DNA from: a virus
Strand: one strand, 5' to 3'
DNA length: 32,697 bases
Virus record (IMG/VR): IMGVR_UViG_3300025879_001431
Location: 1-32,697 of that record
Part shown: piece after piece, positions 14,821-21,928 of the stretch
How the letters are laid out: each line of letters begins with the position of its first letter
How positions within the stretch are numbered: the first letter of the stretch is position 1
Notes under the pieces: generated by a model
Database searches by the model: none
What the model saw: only the letters and a program-made list of their open reading frames with translations
What the model was told of the DNA's origin: nothing
Position numbers and translations under genes: made by a program

Positions 14821-15695
14821 TTAAGGAAGGTATATGTGGTATAGAACGCTGAGATTACACGTTTATATGACCTGTCTTTAATGAGATTACCCTATAACGG
14901 TTGCTCATTTATCCACTGTAGTTGCCCACAGTATCAAGTCAGTGTCGGTTACTTACGTTAACCACTCGTATTCGTTAATAACTACTCAACCACTACTCTA
15001 TTCTGTCAAACCTTGCGAGTTCACTAAGGGATGGCCGTCCCAACAGGTATTTCGTAATTGACATCGAATGACTTGCCGTCAGTTCAATGACTCCGTTAGT
15101 TTCTACTCGGAGTATTAGACACCTTTCGTTATCAACGCCTGAAGTCTTTTGCTTGTGTATCTATTTTTAAAATAGTAGCAAAATGTGGATTTATGAAAGA
15201 TGTGCTTCAGGAGAAGGTTCGTTCCTTTGGAGAACAAAATGCTTCACACCTCTCTGTAAGTCTGTCAACTTACGATACGTCAGGACCTCGTTAACTTTTA
15301 ATCGTTTCGGAAACCCATCGTACTGGTACCCAGCCCTACAACACCTGACAGGGTGTGTCGAACCGTCACCTGTAGCTTTTCCTATTGATGTCACCATCTC
15401 AACTCTGATATTCCACGGACTCAGAATGACTTCATCCCTTTAGCAGTTGCCCTTAGGGAGTCGGCCGTAGCCACTTTGTTTAGTTGTCAGAATACATTTG
15501 TACTCTGCGAACTTCCAATAGATACTACTCTACCTTCCGTCCCTTTAGTCCTGTTACCAGGTTTATCTAACGACGCTAAACCGCCGAGTGTTGATTACTT
15601 TTTTCTTTTTGGAAAGGATATGTCATAAGACACATTCAAAAGTTATCCGTAACCAACATCTAATATTTCAAAGAACTTTTCTCTTAACTTTTTTA
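14793..15695 (-). ncRNA. Large structured non-coding RNA, about 900 nt (GOLLD/ROOL-like candidate)
   Basis: No convincing gene fits here, and the few frames found are short and of odd composition. The block is less AT-rich than its surroundings and full of local hairpins on the minus strand. Examples are CCTG-GTAA-CAGG, GATG-GTGA-CATC, GTAAGT-TGACAG-ACTTAC, GGTTTA...TAAACC, TGAC-GGCAA-GTCA, ACACC-CTGTCA-GGTGT and GGGA-CGGCCA-TCCC. Two of these have GNRA loops. It has its own Bacteroidetes-type promoter at 15702-15733 and an intrinsic terminator at 14793-14820, giving a transcript of about 890-900 nt. GOLLD (about 800 nt) and ROOL (about 600 nt) are giant ornate RNAs known from phages and aquatic metagenomes, and size and setting fit them. 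I cannot confirm the family without a covariance-model search, so a new class is also possible. It is not rRNA, tmRNA or RNase P by any motif I can see. Confidence 0.8.
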
Positions 15696-15701
15696 CTATT
15701 A

Positions 15702-15733
15702 CAAATCTAAAGATTTAATTTTAGATTGTCAAA
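15702..15733 (-). promoter_or_regulatory. Bacteroidetes-type promoter of the long RNA
   Basis: On the minus strand TTTG (15733-15730), a 20-nt spacer, then TAGATTTG (15709-15702), fitting TTTG...TAnnTTTG. The spacing equals that of the peroxidase operon promoter. Expected start of transcription is about 15695, just before the structured block begins. Confidence 0.75.
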
Positions 15734-15859
15734 TAAACTTTTATGTTTTTTTAAAGTTGGGTAAGATATAAATATATCTGTTTCCCTTAAAAGTTATACG
15801 AATATACTAAAAATTTTACATTCGTCAAGTTTTTTTTATCTTTTTGTGGTAATAAGGTG
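15710..15859. other. AT-rich leader upstream of the long RNA, with a palindrome
   Basis: This gap carries no gene. Besides the promoter it holds AGATATA-AA-TATATCT at 15764-15779, an inverted repeat with 7-bp arms about 30 nt upstream of the -33 box. The core AGATATAAATATAT also occurs on the minus strand between the divergent genes at 16479 and 16509. It could be an operator or an alternative promoter. The rest is featureless T-rich sequence. Confidence 0.4.
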
Positions 15860-16075
15860 TTAAATCGCCACACCATTGTTGTCAAATTCGGATTTTAAAG
15901 TCTCCAACTTATCTTTTGCTGTCGCCATTTTGTCAACCATTTCATCCATTTCCTCTAAGTGTTGTGGGTGTTCACCAATCCCAACTGAGTTATGGAAATA
16001 CACATTTAGTGTTGCCTTGGCTGCGATTAAATCGGCTTCATACTTCTTTACTAACGCTTGATACATTAAGTTCAT
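15860..16075 (-). CDS. 71-aa coiled-coil protein
   Basis: A small helical protein, MNLMYQALVKKYEADLIAAK at the start, then a short loop containing VGIGEHPQHLEEMDEMVDKM and a second helix. It looks like a two-helix hairpin. Proteins of this kind are frequent in T4-like marine phages, but I recognise no function. Its start overlaps the NUDIX stop by 4 nt (ATGA). Confidence 0.75.
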   Translation of the reverse strand: MNLMYQALVKKYEADLIAAKATLNVYFHNSVGIGEHPQHLEEMDEMVDKMATAKDKLETLKSEFDNNGVAI

Positions 16076-16479
16076 TTTAAAATAATTTTTAATAGTTTAT
16101 TAAATTGTTCTGTCATTGGTGACGGTAACTCATCCTTTCCAAAGTAACCACATTCTGTGTGTTCATCTCCATCAGTGGCTTTATCTAAATCAGGTATAAT
16201 CCTATCTTCACTGTCGTAAAGGTAACAATACATCTGACCCTTAATTTTAGTCCCGTCCCTATTGGTTCTCTTAATTATACCACAAAATTTTGGACTATTC
16301 AATAGCTCAACATTAGTTTCTTCATAAAATTCTCTAACCGCTCCATTTAAGGGGTCTTCATCCTCCTCAACACTCCCAGCAGGACAAGACCAATGACCTG
16401 GCAATGTCGTGTCTGAATTTCTCTTACATAGTAATACTTTATTATCGTGTCTAACTATTATACCTGAGTACCTTTTCAT
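16072..16479 (-). CDS. NUDIX hydrolase
   Basis: A protein of 135 aa. The Nudix box G-x5-E-x7-REUxEExGU is visible as GSVEEDEDPLNGAV followed by REFYEETNVEL (about residues 36-60), preceded by LPGHWSCPAG. The start MKRYSGIIVRHDNKVLLCKR is the usual first strand pair of MutT-like proteins. Such enzymes hydrolyse nucleoside diphosphates linked to another group, for example oxidised dNTPs or nucleotide sugars, and the substrate cannot be read from sequence. The gene is translationally coupled to the 71-aa gene. It is divergent from the DUF192 gene across 29 nt holding TATTTATA/TATAAATA. Confidence 0.92.
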   Translation of the reverse strand: MKRYSGIIVRHDNKVLLCKRNSDTTLPGHWSCPAGSVEEDEDPLNGAVREFYEETNVELLNSPKFCGIIKRTNRDGTKIKGQMYCYLYDSEDRIIPDLDKATDGDEHTECGYFGKDELPSPMTEQFNKLLKIILK

Positions 16480-16495
16480 ATTATACTTTTTTATA

Positions 16496-16503
16496 TATTT
16501 ATA
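16496..16503 (+). promoter_or_regulatory. TATTTATA element in a divergent gap
   Basis: Five nt upstream of the ATG at 16509 on the plus strand. The minus-strand reading (TATAAATA) faces the NUDIX gene, so the same short gap could drive both genes. Confidence 0.4.
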
Positions 16504-16508
16504 TCTAT

Positions 16509-16865
16509 ATGAAAGTAATAATAGATAATAACACCATTAAAGTCAAACTTTGCGTCACCACTGACTCAATAAAAAAAGGTATGCAAGGTAAAACATTTAA
16601 TGACGAATTTGGTGGAATGTACTTTTTAATGCCGTCAAAAGGTGAACAATCATTTTGGATGTATGATTGTATAATACCTTTAGACATCATATTCATAAAT
16701 GGTGACGAAGTAGATACCATACATGAAAACTGCCCAATCTGTGAAATTGAAACTGAGTGTGACAATTATAACGGATATGGAGATAAAGTATTAGAATTAC
16801 CTGCAGGTATGTCTAAACAAATGGGTATAAAAAAAGGAGACATCGTCTCCTTCTCCTTATTTTAA
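16509..16865 (+). CDS. DUF192 protein
   Basis: A protein of 118 aa with the DUF192 pattern: KKGMQGK, FLMPSKGEQSFWMYDCIIPL, DIIFINGDEVDTIHEN, then VLELPAGMSKQMGIKKGD. Family members are small beta-rich proteins of unknown activity, common in bacteria and in T4-like marine phages. Most bacterial members have a signal peptide, but this one starts directly (MKVIIDNNTIKVKLCVTT) and is cytoplasmic. It is one of the few plus-strand genes in this part and stops 5 nt before the end of the minus-strand M23 half. Confidence 0.85.
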   Translation: MKVIIDNNTIKVKLCVTTDSIKKGMQGKTFNDEFGGMYFLMPSKGEQSFWMYDCIIPLDIIFINGDEVDTIHENCPICEIETECDNYNGYGDKVLELPAGMSKQMGIKKGDIVSFSLF

Positions 16866-16870
16866 CACTA

Positions 16871-17617
16871 TTAGTGCTTACTAAATTCTATTGAGGTTTC
16901 AATCCCTACTATACCATCAATTAAATTCAAACCATTATCTTTTTGAAACTTTTTAACCGCACTCATAGTAAACGGTCCGTAGATACCGTCTATACCATCT
17001 TCACCTAAATCATATCCTTCTTTATCAAGTATTTTTTGTATTTCCTCAACACCCTCACCTTGTGAACCTATCGATATTAATTCAGAGTTGTCTTTGTTTT
17101 TTAATATGTCATCAATACTTAAATCTCCACGAGTAATGGTTCCTTCAACTTTATCAACTACTTGGTCTGGTTCAATAACCATTAACTCCCCTCCATCAAG
17201 ACTATCTTTTAAATATTGCCAAGGGTCAATCGTTCCTCTCGTATAACCACTTCTTTTTTCATACATGGAAAAATGTAAGTGTGGGTGAGTTCCTTTAGCA
17301 TTACCACTGTTCCCAACTGTACCAATAAACGTACCTTTATTTATTTCATCACCCTTTTTAATTTCACTAGTTACGGAATCTAAATGTGCGTAATAATAAA
17401 CAATACCATTCGTAAGTACACTAACAGTTTTACCTCCATTACCCATATCTTTTCTACTAATTTTAATTACTTTACCATCCGTAGCTGAAATTAGTGGTGT
17501 ACCTTTAGGTGCAAATATATCAACACCTAAATGACCCCCTCTTTGTTGATGTTTGTCATCTCCTGAGCCATAATCACTGTTGTGAATTGCCTCGTCTTTA
17601 TTTAATACCTTTTTTTT
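16871..17617 (-). CDS. M23 peptidase plus peptidoglycan-binding domain, reached by -1 frameshift from the DHH gene
   Basis: This frame is open for 248 codons from just after a TAA at 17620-17618, but it has no ATG, GTG or TTG start before the catalytic motif. The first ATG (17446) lies after it. Read from the open end it gives RGGHLGVDIFAPKGTPLIS (zinc motif H-x-G-x-D), then YYYAHLDSV and HPHLHFSMYE, so it is a full LytM-type M23 domain. A peptidoglycan-binding repeat (GVEEIQKILDKEGYDLGEDG and onward) closes the C-terminus. The start of the M23 domain (SFIFPIGNKNFNIG) is encoded at the end of the DHH gene in the other frame. The two are therefore halves of one protein of about 750 aa joined at a run of ten A. 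Either recoding, transcript slippage or a homopolymer error explains the break. Confidence 0.85.
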   Translation of the reverse strand, partial: KKKVLNKDEAIHNSDYGSGDDKHQQRGGHLGVDIFAPKGTPLISATDGKVIKISRKDMGNGGKTVSVLTNGIVYYYAHLDSVTSEIKKGDEINKGTFIGTVGNSGNAKGTHPHLHFSMYEKRSGYTRGTIDPWQYLKDSLDGGELMVIEPDQVVDKVEGTITRGDLSIDDILKNKDNSELISIGSQGEGVEEIQKILDKEGYDLGEDGIDGIYGPFTMSAVKKFQKDNGLNLIDGIVGIETSIEFSKH

Positions 17618-19128
17618 TTACCCCCACCTAAACCAGCTTTGTCATAACCTATATTAAAATTTTTATTACCAATTGGGAAGATAAATGATGTGGATTCAGT
17701 TAAAACGGATTCATTCAATCCTTTAGACTCGTTAATCTTTTCTTTAAGTTTTCTATAGAATTCTTCACCAATCATCTTAGAGAATTTCACATATGGTGCA
17801 TCACCTGAATCTTTATTGTACTTATACTTACCCTGTGGTGGTCTCTTACTTCTACCAAAGTAATTAAGTGCCGCAATGTTAGTAATACATTTATGACCAC
17901 CTGAGTTAGCTTGTATCATTTCCCAAGCAGGTACACCTAAATTATCCAATAGACTCATCTCATCATCTGTTAATTTACTAAATGGTTTGTCCATTATTGA
18001 TTTTAGGTTCTCCATATATTTCTCACCACCTTCCATCGATTTAATTTTATCACCATAGAATGCTTCTAAATCTGCGTTTGTAAATCCTATAGATTCCTCA
18101 CTAAAACTCTTTGATGATTCTGAAATCCATTTAATAGTTGATAATGGTATAATCTTTTCTCTTAGTTTTGCTTCCCACTTACTCAACACTTCCTGTGCTA
18201 TCTCACCTAAGTTAACTCCCTTAAGTTCTCTTTCCCCTTTAAAAGGATTACATGAAGCTTGAACCAATCCCATTGGCCAAACAGTAATTAAAAAGTCAGC
18301 TTCAGGATGAAGTTTAAATGGTGTGTATCTATCGTATGAACCAGGTTTAAACATTCTACCTCCTCCGTACTGATAAAGAATTCCATCTTTATAACTCAAC
18401 TTAGGGTCTTTACTTCTTTGGTCAACATAGTCTTCTTGGTTTGCAGACATCATCAATGCGTTTGCATAGTTTTCTCTGTCAGCAATTCTTCTAATGTTTT
18501 GAAATATATTTAACAGCGATGGTTTTGAAGTCATCACTAACTCCTCCATAAACCCTGGTTTGTTCTTATATGCTAACATAAGTTTGTTAGTCGCCAAACC
18601 TAACGCCATCTTATTTTTCTGTAATGACTTATCTTTATCCAACTTAAATATAAAGTTCATTATATCCTGTGGATTTAAACCATACTTAGCAAAGTCAGCA
18701 GAATCTACAGTCGATATTAATCTAATGTCATCAGCAGTGAAAATATCTTTAGGTGACATTATCTGTGATAGTGTCTCAACATTTGAACGTGAAGACCTAA
18801 ATGATGTTGACGTATCACCCTCCACACCACTTTGTGAATCGTGGTGGTCAGTATGTACTACAAACATCGGTTTCCCATGTGCAAAATCAACCAAGACCGG
18901 CATTGTATCTCCTTGAGCGTCTTGTTTTTTCACGGCAAATTCCTTATCACCATATTGTATTATTTCACTATCCACAACGTCGATTCCGTTATTCTCTAGA
19001 TAGTTTTTCATTGCAAGTGCCGTAGTCACCCCATCTAAATCTTGGTGGAAGTATATTTTGGCCTTTGAATATCTATCAGATAATGCCTTGATATTCCTTA
19101 ATCCTGATTCTTTAATTAATTTTTTCAT
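17602..19128 (-). CDS. DHH-family phosphoesterase, N-terminal part of a DHH-M23 fusion
   Basis: A frame of 508 aa. DHH motifs: HQDLDG (28-33), Asp81 in VLVDFAHG, TDHHDSQ (94-100) and Asp142 in STVDSADF. The DHHA1-type ending SGGHKCITN is at 409-417. These are the metal-binding residues of RecJ/NrnA-like phosphodiesterases that degrade short nucleic acids or cyclic dinucleotides. After INESKGLNESVLTEST the sequence SFIFPIGNKNFNIGYDKAGL is the beginning of an M23 peptidase domain. The frame then stops two codons after a poly-A run (GGGKKKRY, stop at 17602). Joining a nucleic-acid phosphodiesterase to a peptidoglycan endopeptidase is unusual. Its ATG overlaps the lysozyme stop (TAATG). Confidence 0.85.
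   Translation of the reverse strand: MKKLIKESGLRNIKALSDRYSKAKIYFHQDLDGVTTALAMKNYLENNGIDVVDSEIIQYGDKEFAVKKQDAQGDTMPVLVDFAHGKPMFVVHTDHHDSQSGVEGDTSTSFRSSRSNVETLSQIMSPKDIFTADDIRLISTVDSADFAKYGLNPQDIMNFIFKLDKDKSLQKNKMALGLATNKLMLAYKNKPGFMEELVMTSKPSLLNIFQNIRRIADRENYANALMMSANQEDYVDQRSKDPKLSYKDGILYQYGGGRMFKPGSYDRYTPFKLHPEADFLITVWPMGLVQASCNPFKGERELKGVNLGEIAQEVLSKWEAKLREKIIPLSTIKWISESSKSFSEESIGFTNADLEAFYGDKIKSMEGGEKYMENLKSIMDKPFSKLTDDEMSLLDNLGVPAWEMIQANSGGHKCITNIAALNYFGRSKRPPQGKYKYNKDSGDAPYVKFSKMIGEEFYRKLKEKINESKGLNESVLTESTSFIFPIGNKNFNIGYDKAGLGGGKKKRY
17610..17619 (-). other. A10 slippery run between the DHH and M23 frames
   Basis: Ten A on the coding strand, preceded by GGT and followed by GG. The zero frame reads GGT AAA AAA AAA AGG TAT TAA. 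Slipping -1 on A-AAA-AAA gives AAG GTA TTA and enters the M23 frame without a stop. An eleventh A would have the same effect. Confidence 0.85.
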
Positions 19129-19700
19129 TACGATAAAAATATTTCACTTTCTTTATTCCTTCTATCAACACCACCTGAAGTTTTAAATGTTTTGATTTGT
19201 TCGGCAGCTTTTTCCATATCACCTTTCTTTACACTTTGAATAAAGTCGGACAACCTAACCGAATCACAACCTGTATTAAATACTAACGAAATCAACGCAT
19301 CGAATTGTCCCTGAGTAATCTCATATTTCAATCCCTTACTCTTCCACTCTTTGAATATTCTTCTTACACAGTCAGCGGCTTCACCAGCATCTTGATATAA
19401 GTACTTTAGTGCCATATCATTAGATATCTTCATACCTTTAGTAACACCACTAGTATGTCCATAACCTATCGTCCAAATACCTTTAGTGTCCTTATACGCC
19501 ATAAGCTTAGGGTCTTTAACACCACCCGTTCTATTTTTTGGGTCACCCTCAAACTCTTTAATGTTATCCCAAAATGTTTGGCTAGCAGTCATAGTTGAAC
19601 CATCATTTTTTTGTTCCATTAAGTATTGTTTCTTAGTGGCACTTTCATGTAGATTCAAAATCCTTTTCTTTTCCGATTCGTCTATTCTATGTGTTCTCAT
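19128..19700 (-). CDS. GH24 phage lysozyme (endolysin)
   Basis: A protein of 190 aa, T4-lysozyme family, cutting the glycan strands of peptidoglycan. The triad maps to Glu51 (IKEFEG), Asp71 (YKDTKG) and Thr77 (IWTIGYGHT), with an 11-residue insertion between Glu and Asp compared with T4. The C-terminal RRNKESEIFL is also conserved. The N-terminal 30 residues (MRTHRIDESEKKRILNLHES and ATKKQYLMEQ) are not a secretion signal. They look like a phage-specific leader with L-x-E sites, discussed in the findings. The stop overlaps the DHH ATG. TATTTATA lies 14 nt before the start. With the DHH-M23 gene it forms a cell-wall-degrading pair. Confidence 0.93.
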   Translation of the reverse strand: MRTHRIDESEKKRILNLHESATKKQYLMEQKNDGSTMTASQTFWDNIKEFEGDPKNRTGGVKDPKLMAYKDTKGIWTIGYGHTSGVTKGMKISNDMALKYLYQDAGEAADCVRRIFKEWKSKGLKYEITQGQFDALISLVFNTGCDSVRLSDFIQSVKKGDMEKAAEQIKTFKTSGGVDRRNKESEIFLS

Positions 19701-19714
19701 TGATAAATGTTTAC

Positions 19715-19722
19715 TATAAATA
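19715..19722 (-). promoter_or_regulatory. TATTTATA element before the lysozyme gene
   Basis: On the minus strand, 14 nt upstream of the lysozyme ATG and directly after the terminator at 19731-19770, so it is the best placed candidate promoter element for the lysis pair. Confidence 0.45.
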
Positions 19723-19730
19723 TCTATAAC

Positions 19731-19770
19731 AACGAAAAACCCTCCTATTTTTTAAAGGGGGGTTTTCGTT
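19731..19770 (-). terminator. Long hairpin terminator
   Basis: AACGAAAA plus a C-rich arm pairs with a G-rich arm plus TTTTCGTT, with T-rich flanks on both strands. It ends the methyltransferase transcript and could work in both directions. It overlaps the stop of the 51-aa gene. Confidence 0.8.
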
Positions 19771-19907
19771 AATGATACAGTACACGCAATTATATTATCC
19801 AACCAGACCTTTTCAGGTCCTGTCATGTCTTTTCTTTTAAATTTCTTAACTCTATTATTCGATGAAGTAACTATAATAGTATCTTTATCAATTACATTAA
19901 TTAACAT
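19752..19907 (-). CDS. Possible 51-aa protein after the methyltransferase
   Basis: Found by direct reading: ATG at 19907 (inside the last codons of the methyltransferase, 11-nt overlap) to TAA at 19752, inside the terminator hairpin. The peptide starts MLINVIDKDTIIVTSSNNRV, then a basic stretch KKFKRKDM and VWLDNIIACTVSL. The pattern of strands looks protein-like and there is no other explanation for the gap. No family is recognised. Confidence 0.5.
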   Translation of the reverse strand: MLINVIDKDTIIVTSSNNRVKKFKRKDMTGPEKVWLDNIIACTVSLTKTPL

Positions 19908-20772
19908 TTAAATCCAGTTCAACTTGCTTTTGACTATCCTTATAATCTTTTATTCTACCCTTAGCCACCTCAACATAGTTTGGTGAAATATCACAACCCA
20001 ACCAAGGTCTCCCTAACATCTCAGCCGCCAAACACGTGGTTCCTGAACCATTAAAAGGGTCAAAGACCAAATCCTCTTTATAAGACATAATCTTAATTGC
20101 ACGATACGGAATGTCTAATGAGAATGTTGCTTTAGTTTTCTGTTGTGTATCGGCAAAATAGTTCCACTGACCAAATACTAAAGACATAAAGTCTTTCTTA
20201 TCTTCATCTTCATACACCAACTTCTTTCTAAACTCACCCTCAATTTTTTCATTAGGTACCATTTGGTATTCTCCTTTCCATTGAGGTGTCCCTTTAACCT
20301 GTTTTTTAGCTAAGTTTTTGTATCCTAATATAACACACTCCTTTGGATTGTAGATGTACGGAGCAGATGGACTCATCCAACTCCCCCATGCCGTTGTCTT
20401 ACTTCTGTGTGGTGAACTCTCCTCCAAATCTACGAGACCAAAGAATCCGAAACCTAATTGTTTCATCACCATCCAAATCTCTGCTGAGAAATAGATACGA
20501 CCACCCTTCTTCTGACGGTTAATTTCATAAGGGATATTCACGGCAATACGTCCATCATCCCTTAACACTCTATACGCAGCACTGAGCCACTCACGAGTAA
20601 ATCTCATATACTCATCAAAGTATTTATCGTCATCCCAACTATCATAGTCAATACCGACACCATAAGGTGGTGAGGTAATAATTAAGTCGACTGACTTCTC
20701 AGGCATCTCATTCATAAACTTCACTGTATCTGAACAGTGAATGTCTCCTATTATTTCTTTCATTTCTTTCAT
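19897..20772 (-). CDS. DNA methyltransferase, beta class (N4-cytosine or N6-adenine)
   Basis: A protein of 291 aa. Catalytic motif IV is TSPPYGVGIDY (33-43) and the S-adenosylmethionine site is FDPFNGSGTTCLAAEMLG (237-254). The order, catalytic motif first, marks the beta class. TSPPY is most common in N4-cytosine enzymes, so m4C is slightly favoured. WLGCDIS follows the SAM motif. No restriction gene is adjacent, so it is a solitary methylase, probably for protection from host restriction or for marking phage DNA. A second Met at residue 4 is an equally good start. It begins 5 nt after the 55-aa membrane gene. Confidence 0.95.
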   Translation of the reverse strand: MKEMKEIIGDIHCSDTVKFMNEMPEKSVDLIITSPPYGVGIDYDSWDDDKYFDEYMRFTREWLSAAYRVLRDDGRIAVNIPYEINRQKKGGRIYFSAEIWMVMKQLGFGFFGLVDLEESSPHRSKTTAWGSWMSPSAPYIYNPKECVILGYKNLAKKQVKGTPQWKGEYQMVPNEKIEGEFRKKLVYEDEDKKDFMSLVFGQWNYFADTQQKTKATFSLDIPYRAIKIMSYKEDLVFDPFNGSGTTCLAAEMLGRPWLGCDISPNYVEVAKGRIKDYKDSQKQVELDLNVN

Positions 20773-20777
20773 TTCTC

Positions 20778-20945
20778 TTATCTCTTAAAAAACCCAATAA
20801 TAAACGTAAGTACACTAATTGGCCACAACAACACAACGAATAACCTCTCAAAAAACCCAAAACTTTGGTCCGTTACTTTGTTGACAGTATATTCCATTAA
20901 GAATCCAACAATAACACCTATTAACATGTAATTAGTAATCGTCAT
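20778..20945 (-). CDS. 55-aa membrane protein
   Basis: The frame extends upstream, but the ATG at 20945 (MTITNYMLIGVIVGFLMEYT) overlaps the DUF3310 stop as ATGA, the usual junction here, so this start is preferred. Two hydrophobic helices (about 5-20 and 33-52) are joined by VNKVTDQSFGFFER. Small two-helix proteins of this kind can be holins, but the lysozyme is separated from it by the methyltransferase and a terminator, so I make no call. Confidence 0.65.
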   Translation of the reverse strand: MTITNYMLIGVIVGFLMEYTVNKVTDQSFGFFERLFVVLLWPISVLTFIIGFFKR

Positions 20946-21166
20946 TCTTCCATTGTTTTTATACGCCTTTCTAAATACCATAACGCTTTTTTGAGGTCTT
21001 GTAAAGGTGGGTTCTCATCTTTCTTACCACTTCTAACAATATATTTTAATACATTGAAAAGATACGCATCCTTATCTAAACCTGTCCCTTCTGCGATTTT
21101 TACAACCTCATATGGGTTACCTTCACCCCCATAGTGGTTAGGGTGGTTCACCATTTCTTTACTCAT
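20942..21166 (-). CDS. DUF3310 protein
   Basis: A protein of 74 aa with the typical layout NHPNHYGGEGNPYEVVKIAE, FNVLKYIVRSGKKDENP and LQDLKKALWYLERRI. DUF3310 proteins are small helical phage proteins, sometimes fused to or placed near nucleotide-metabolism genes and called nucleotide kinases in error. No activity is demonstrated. It overlaps its upstream neighbour by 4 nt and its downstream neighbour by 4 nt. Confidence 0.9.
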   Translation of the reverse strand: MSKEMVNHPNHYGGEGNPYEVVKIAEGTGLDKDAYLFNVLKYIVRSGKKDENPPLQDLKKALWYLERRIKTMEE

Positions 21167-21363
21167 ATTTTTCCTTGATTCTTTAACTTATAATAACCAT
21201 TTTGCTTAGATTCTTCAATCAAACCCTCATTAATACCTTTTTCTAATACCTCCATTGTTTCCTCCTCTGATTTACTTAAAATGTATTTTGATATATAACT
21301 AATGTGGATAGGTAATCTTAATTTACCTTGTAGTTTTTCAAAATCTGTCTTTTCTTTTTTCAT
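21163..21363 (-). CDS. Hypothetical protein, 66 aa (winged-helix-like)
   Basis: Starts MKKEKTDFEKLQGKLRLPIH and continues ISYISKYILSKSEEETMEVL, then GLIEESKQNGYYKLKNQGKI. The order of helices followed by a short YYKL hairpin resembles a small winged helix, but no family is recognised. It overlaps both neighbours (4 nt with DUF3310, 26 nt with the gene upstream), so it belongs to a compact operon starting at 22711. Confidence 0.65.
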   Translation of the reverse strand: MKKEKTDFEKLQGKLRLPIHISYISKYILSKSEEETMEVLEKGINEGLIEESKQNGYYKLKNQGKI

Positions 21364-21538
21364 TTTCTAAAAAATTAATAATGTTATCTTTTGTTTTACC
21401 ACTCATATAAAGTTCAATAAACTTAGAAGACCACTCATCTGTAGTTATTAATGCATCGGCACTTAGTTTTACTTTTAGGTCTTTCTCATTTAGACCAATA
21501 ATAATATCTTTACTTATATATCTTTTATTGAAACCCAT
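21338..21538 (-). CDS. Hypothetical protein, 66 aa
   Basis: A soluble, basic protein: MGFNKRYISKDIIIGLNEKD, then LKVKLSADALITTDEWSSKF and a C-terminal helix. No family is recognised. It overlaps the DUF2452 gene by 25 nt and the next gene by 26 nt, typical of compact phage operons. Confidence 0.65.
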   Translation of the reverse strand: MGFNKRYISKDIIIGLNEKDLKVKLSADALITTDEWSSKFIELYMSGKTKDNIINFLENEKRKDRF

Positions 21539-21921
21539 TTGTGTTCTGAATTAAGTCTTACCGAAGTGATATGTTCTAAATTCCATTCCTTTGGTGATAT
21601 CAAAGATAGGAAATAATTTCCATTCTTTCTAATATATAGATGATAAATTTCTCCGATTATTGGTTCAAATGAATATCTTGAGTTGTAAATCATATCATTT
21701 AATTCAACCTCATCAATCAAATGATTATACTCATCAACTAATTCTTTATACTTTGCGTTGAATGTTTTTTGCACTCGATGAACTCCTCTTTCTTTAAATG
21801 CACCAACATCGTCTAACTTTATTACGGGACCACTGACATTAGTGGCGTATGGTAATACATTGGCATTATACTTACCTGATTTCTCATCATAAGCAACGTT
21901 ATCTGGCTTTTTTACTTCCAT
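21514..21921 (-). CDS. DUF2452 protein
   Basis: A protein of 135 aa matching the Bacteroidetes-enriched family DUF2452 along its length: KKPDNVAYDEKSGKYNANVL, PYATNVSGPVIKLDDV, then YNSRYSFEPIIGEIYHLYIR and KNGNYFLSLISPKEW. The function is unknown and bacterial members are cytoplasmic. Its presence supports a Bacteroidetes host and points to gene exchange with it. It sits 7 nt after the stop of the 260-aa gene. Confidence 0.85.
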   Translation of the reverse strand: MEVKKPDNVAYDEKSGKYNANVLPYATNVSGPVIKLDDVGAFKERGVHRVQKTFNAKYKELVDEYNHLIDEVELNDMIYNSRYSFEPIIGEIYHLYIRKNGNYFLSLISPKEWNLEHITSVRLNSEHKWVSIKDI

Positions 21922-21928
21922 ATATGTT

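Noticed and set aside
15183-15443. Open frames on both strands in the gene-free block (15183-15443 plus, 15191-15397 minus)
   Set aside because: Their composition is unlike neighbouring genes, they have no context, and they lie inside a block with dense RNA hairpins, a promoter and a terminator.
14793-15695. rRNA, tmRNA, RNase P RNA or a group II intron
   Set aside because: I saw none of the universally conserved segments of these RNAs, no CCA-ended tRNA-like domain and no intron-encoded protein. A model search would settle it.
16871-17446. Independent M23 gene starting at the ATG at 17446
   Set aside because: It would lack the zinc-binding H-x-G-x-D segment, which is encoded upstream in the same frame.
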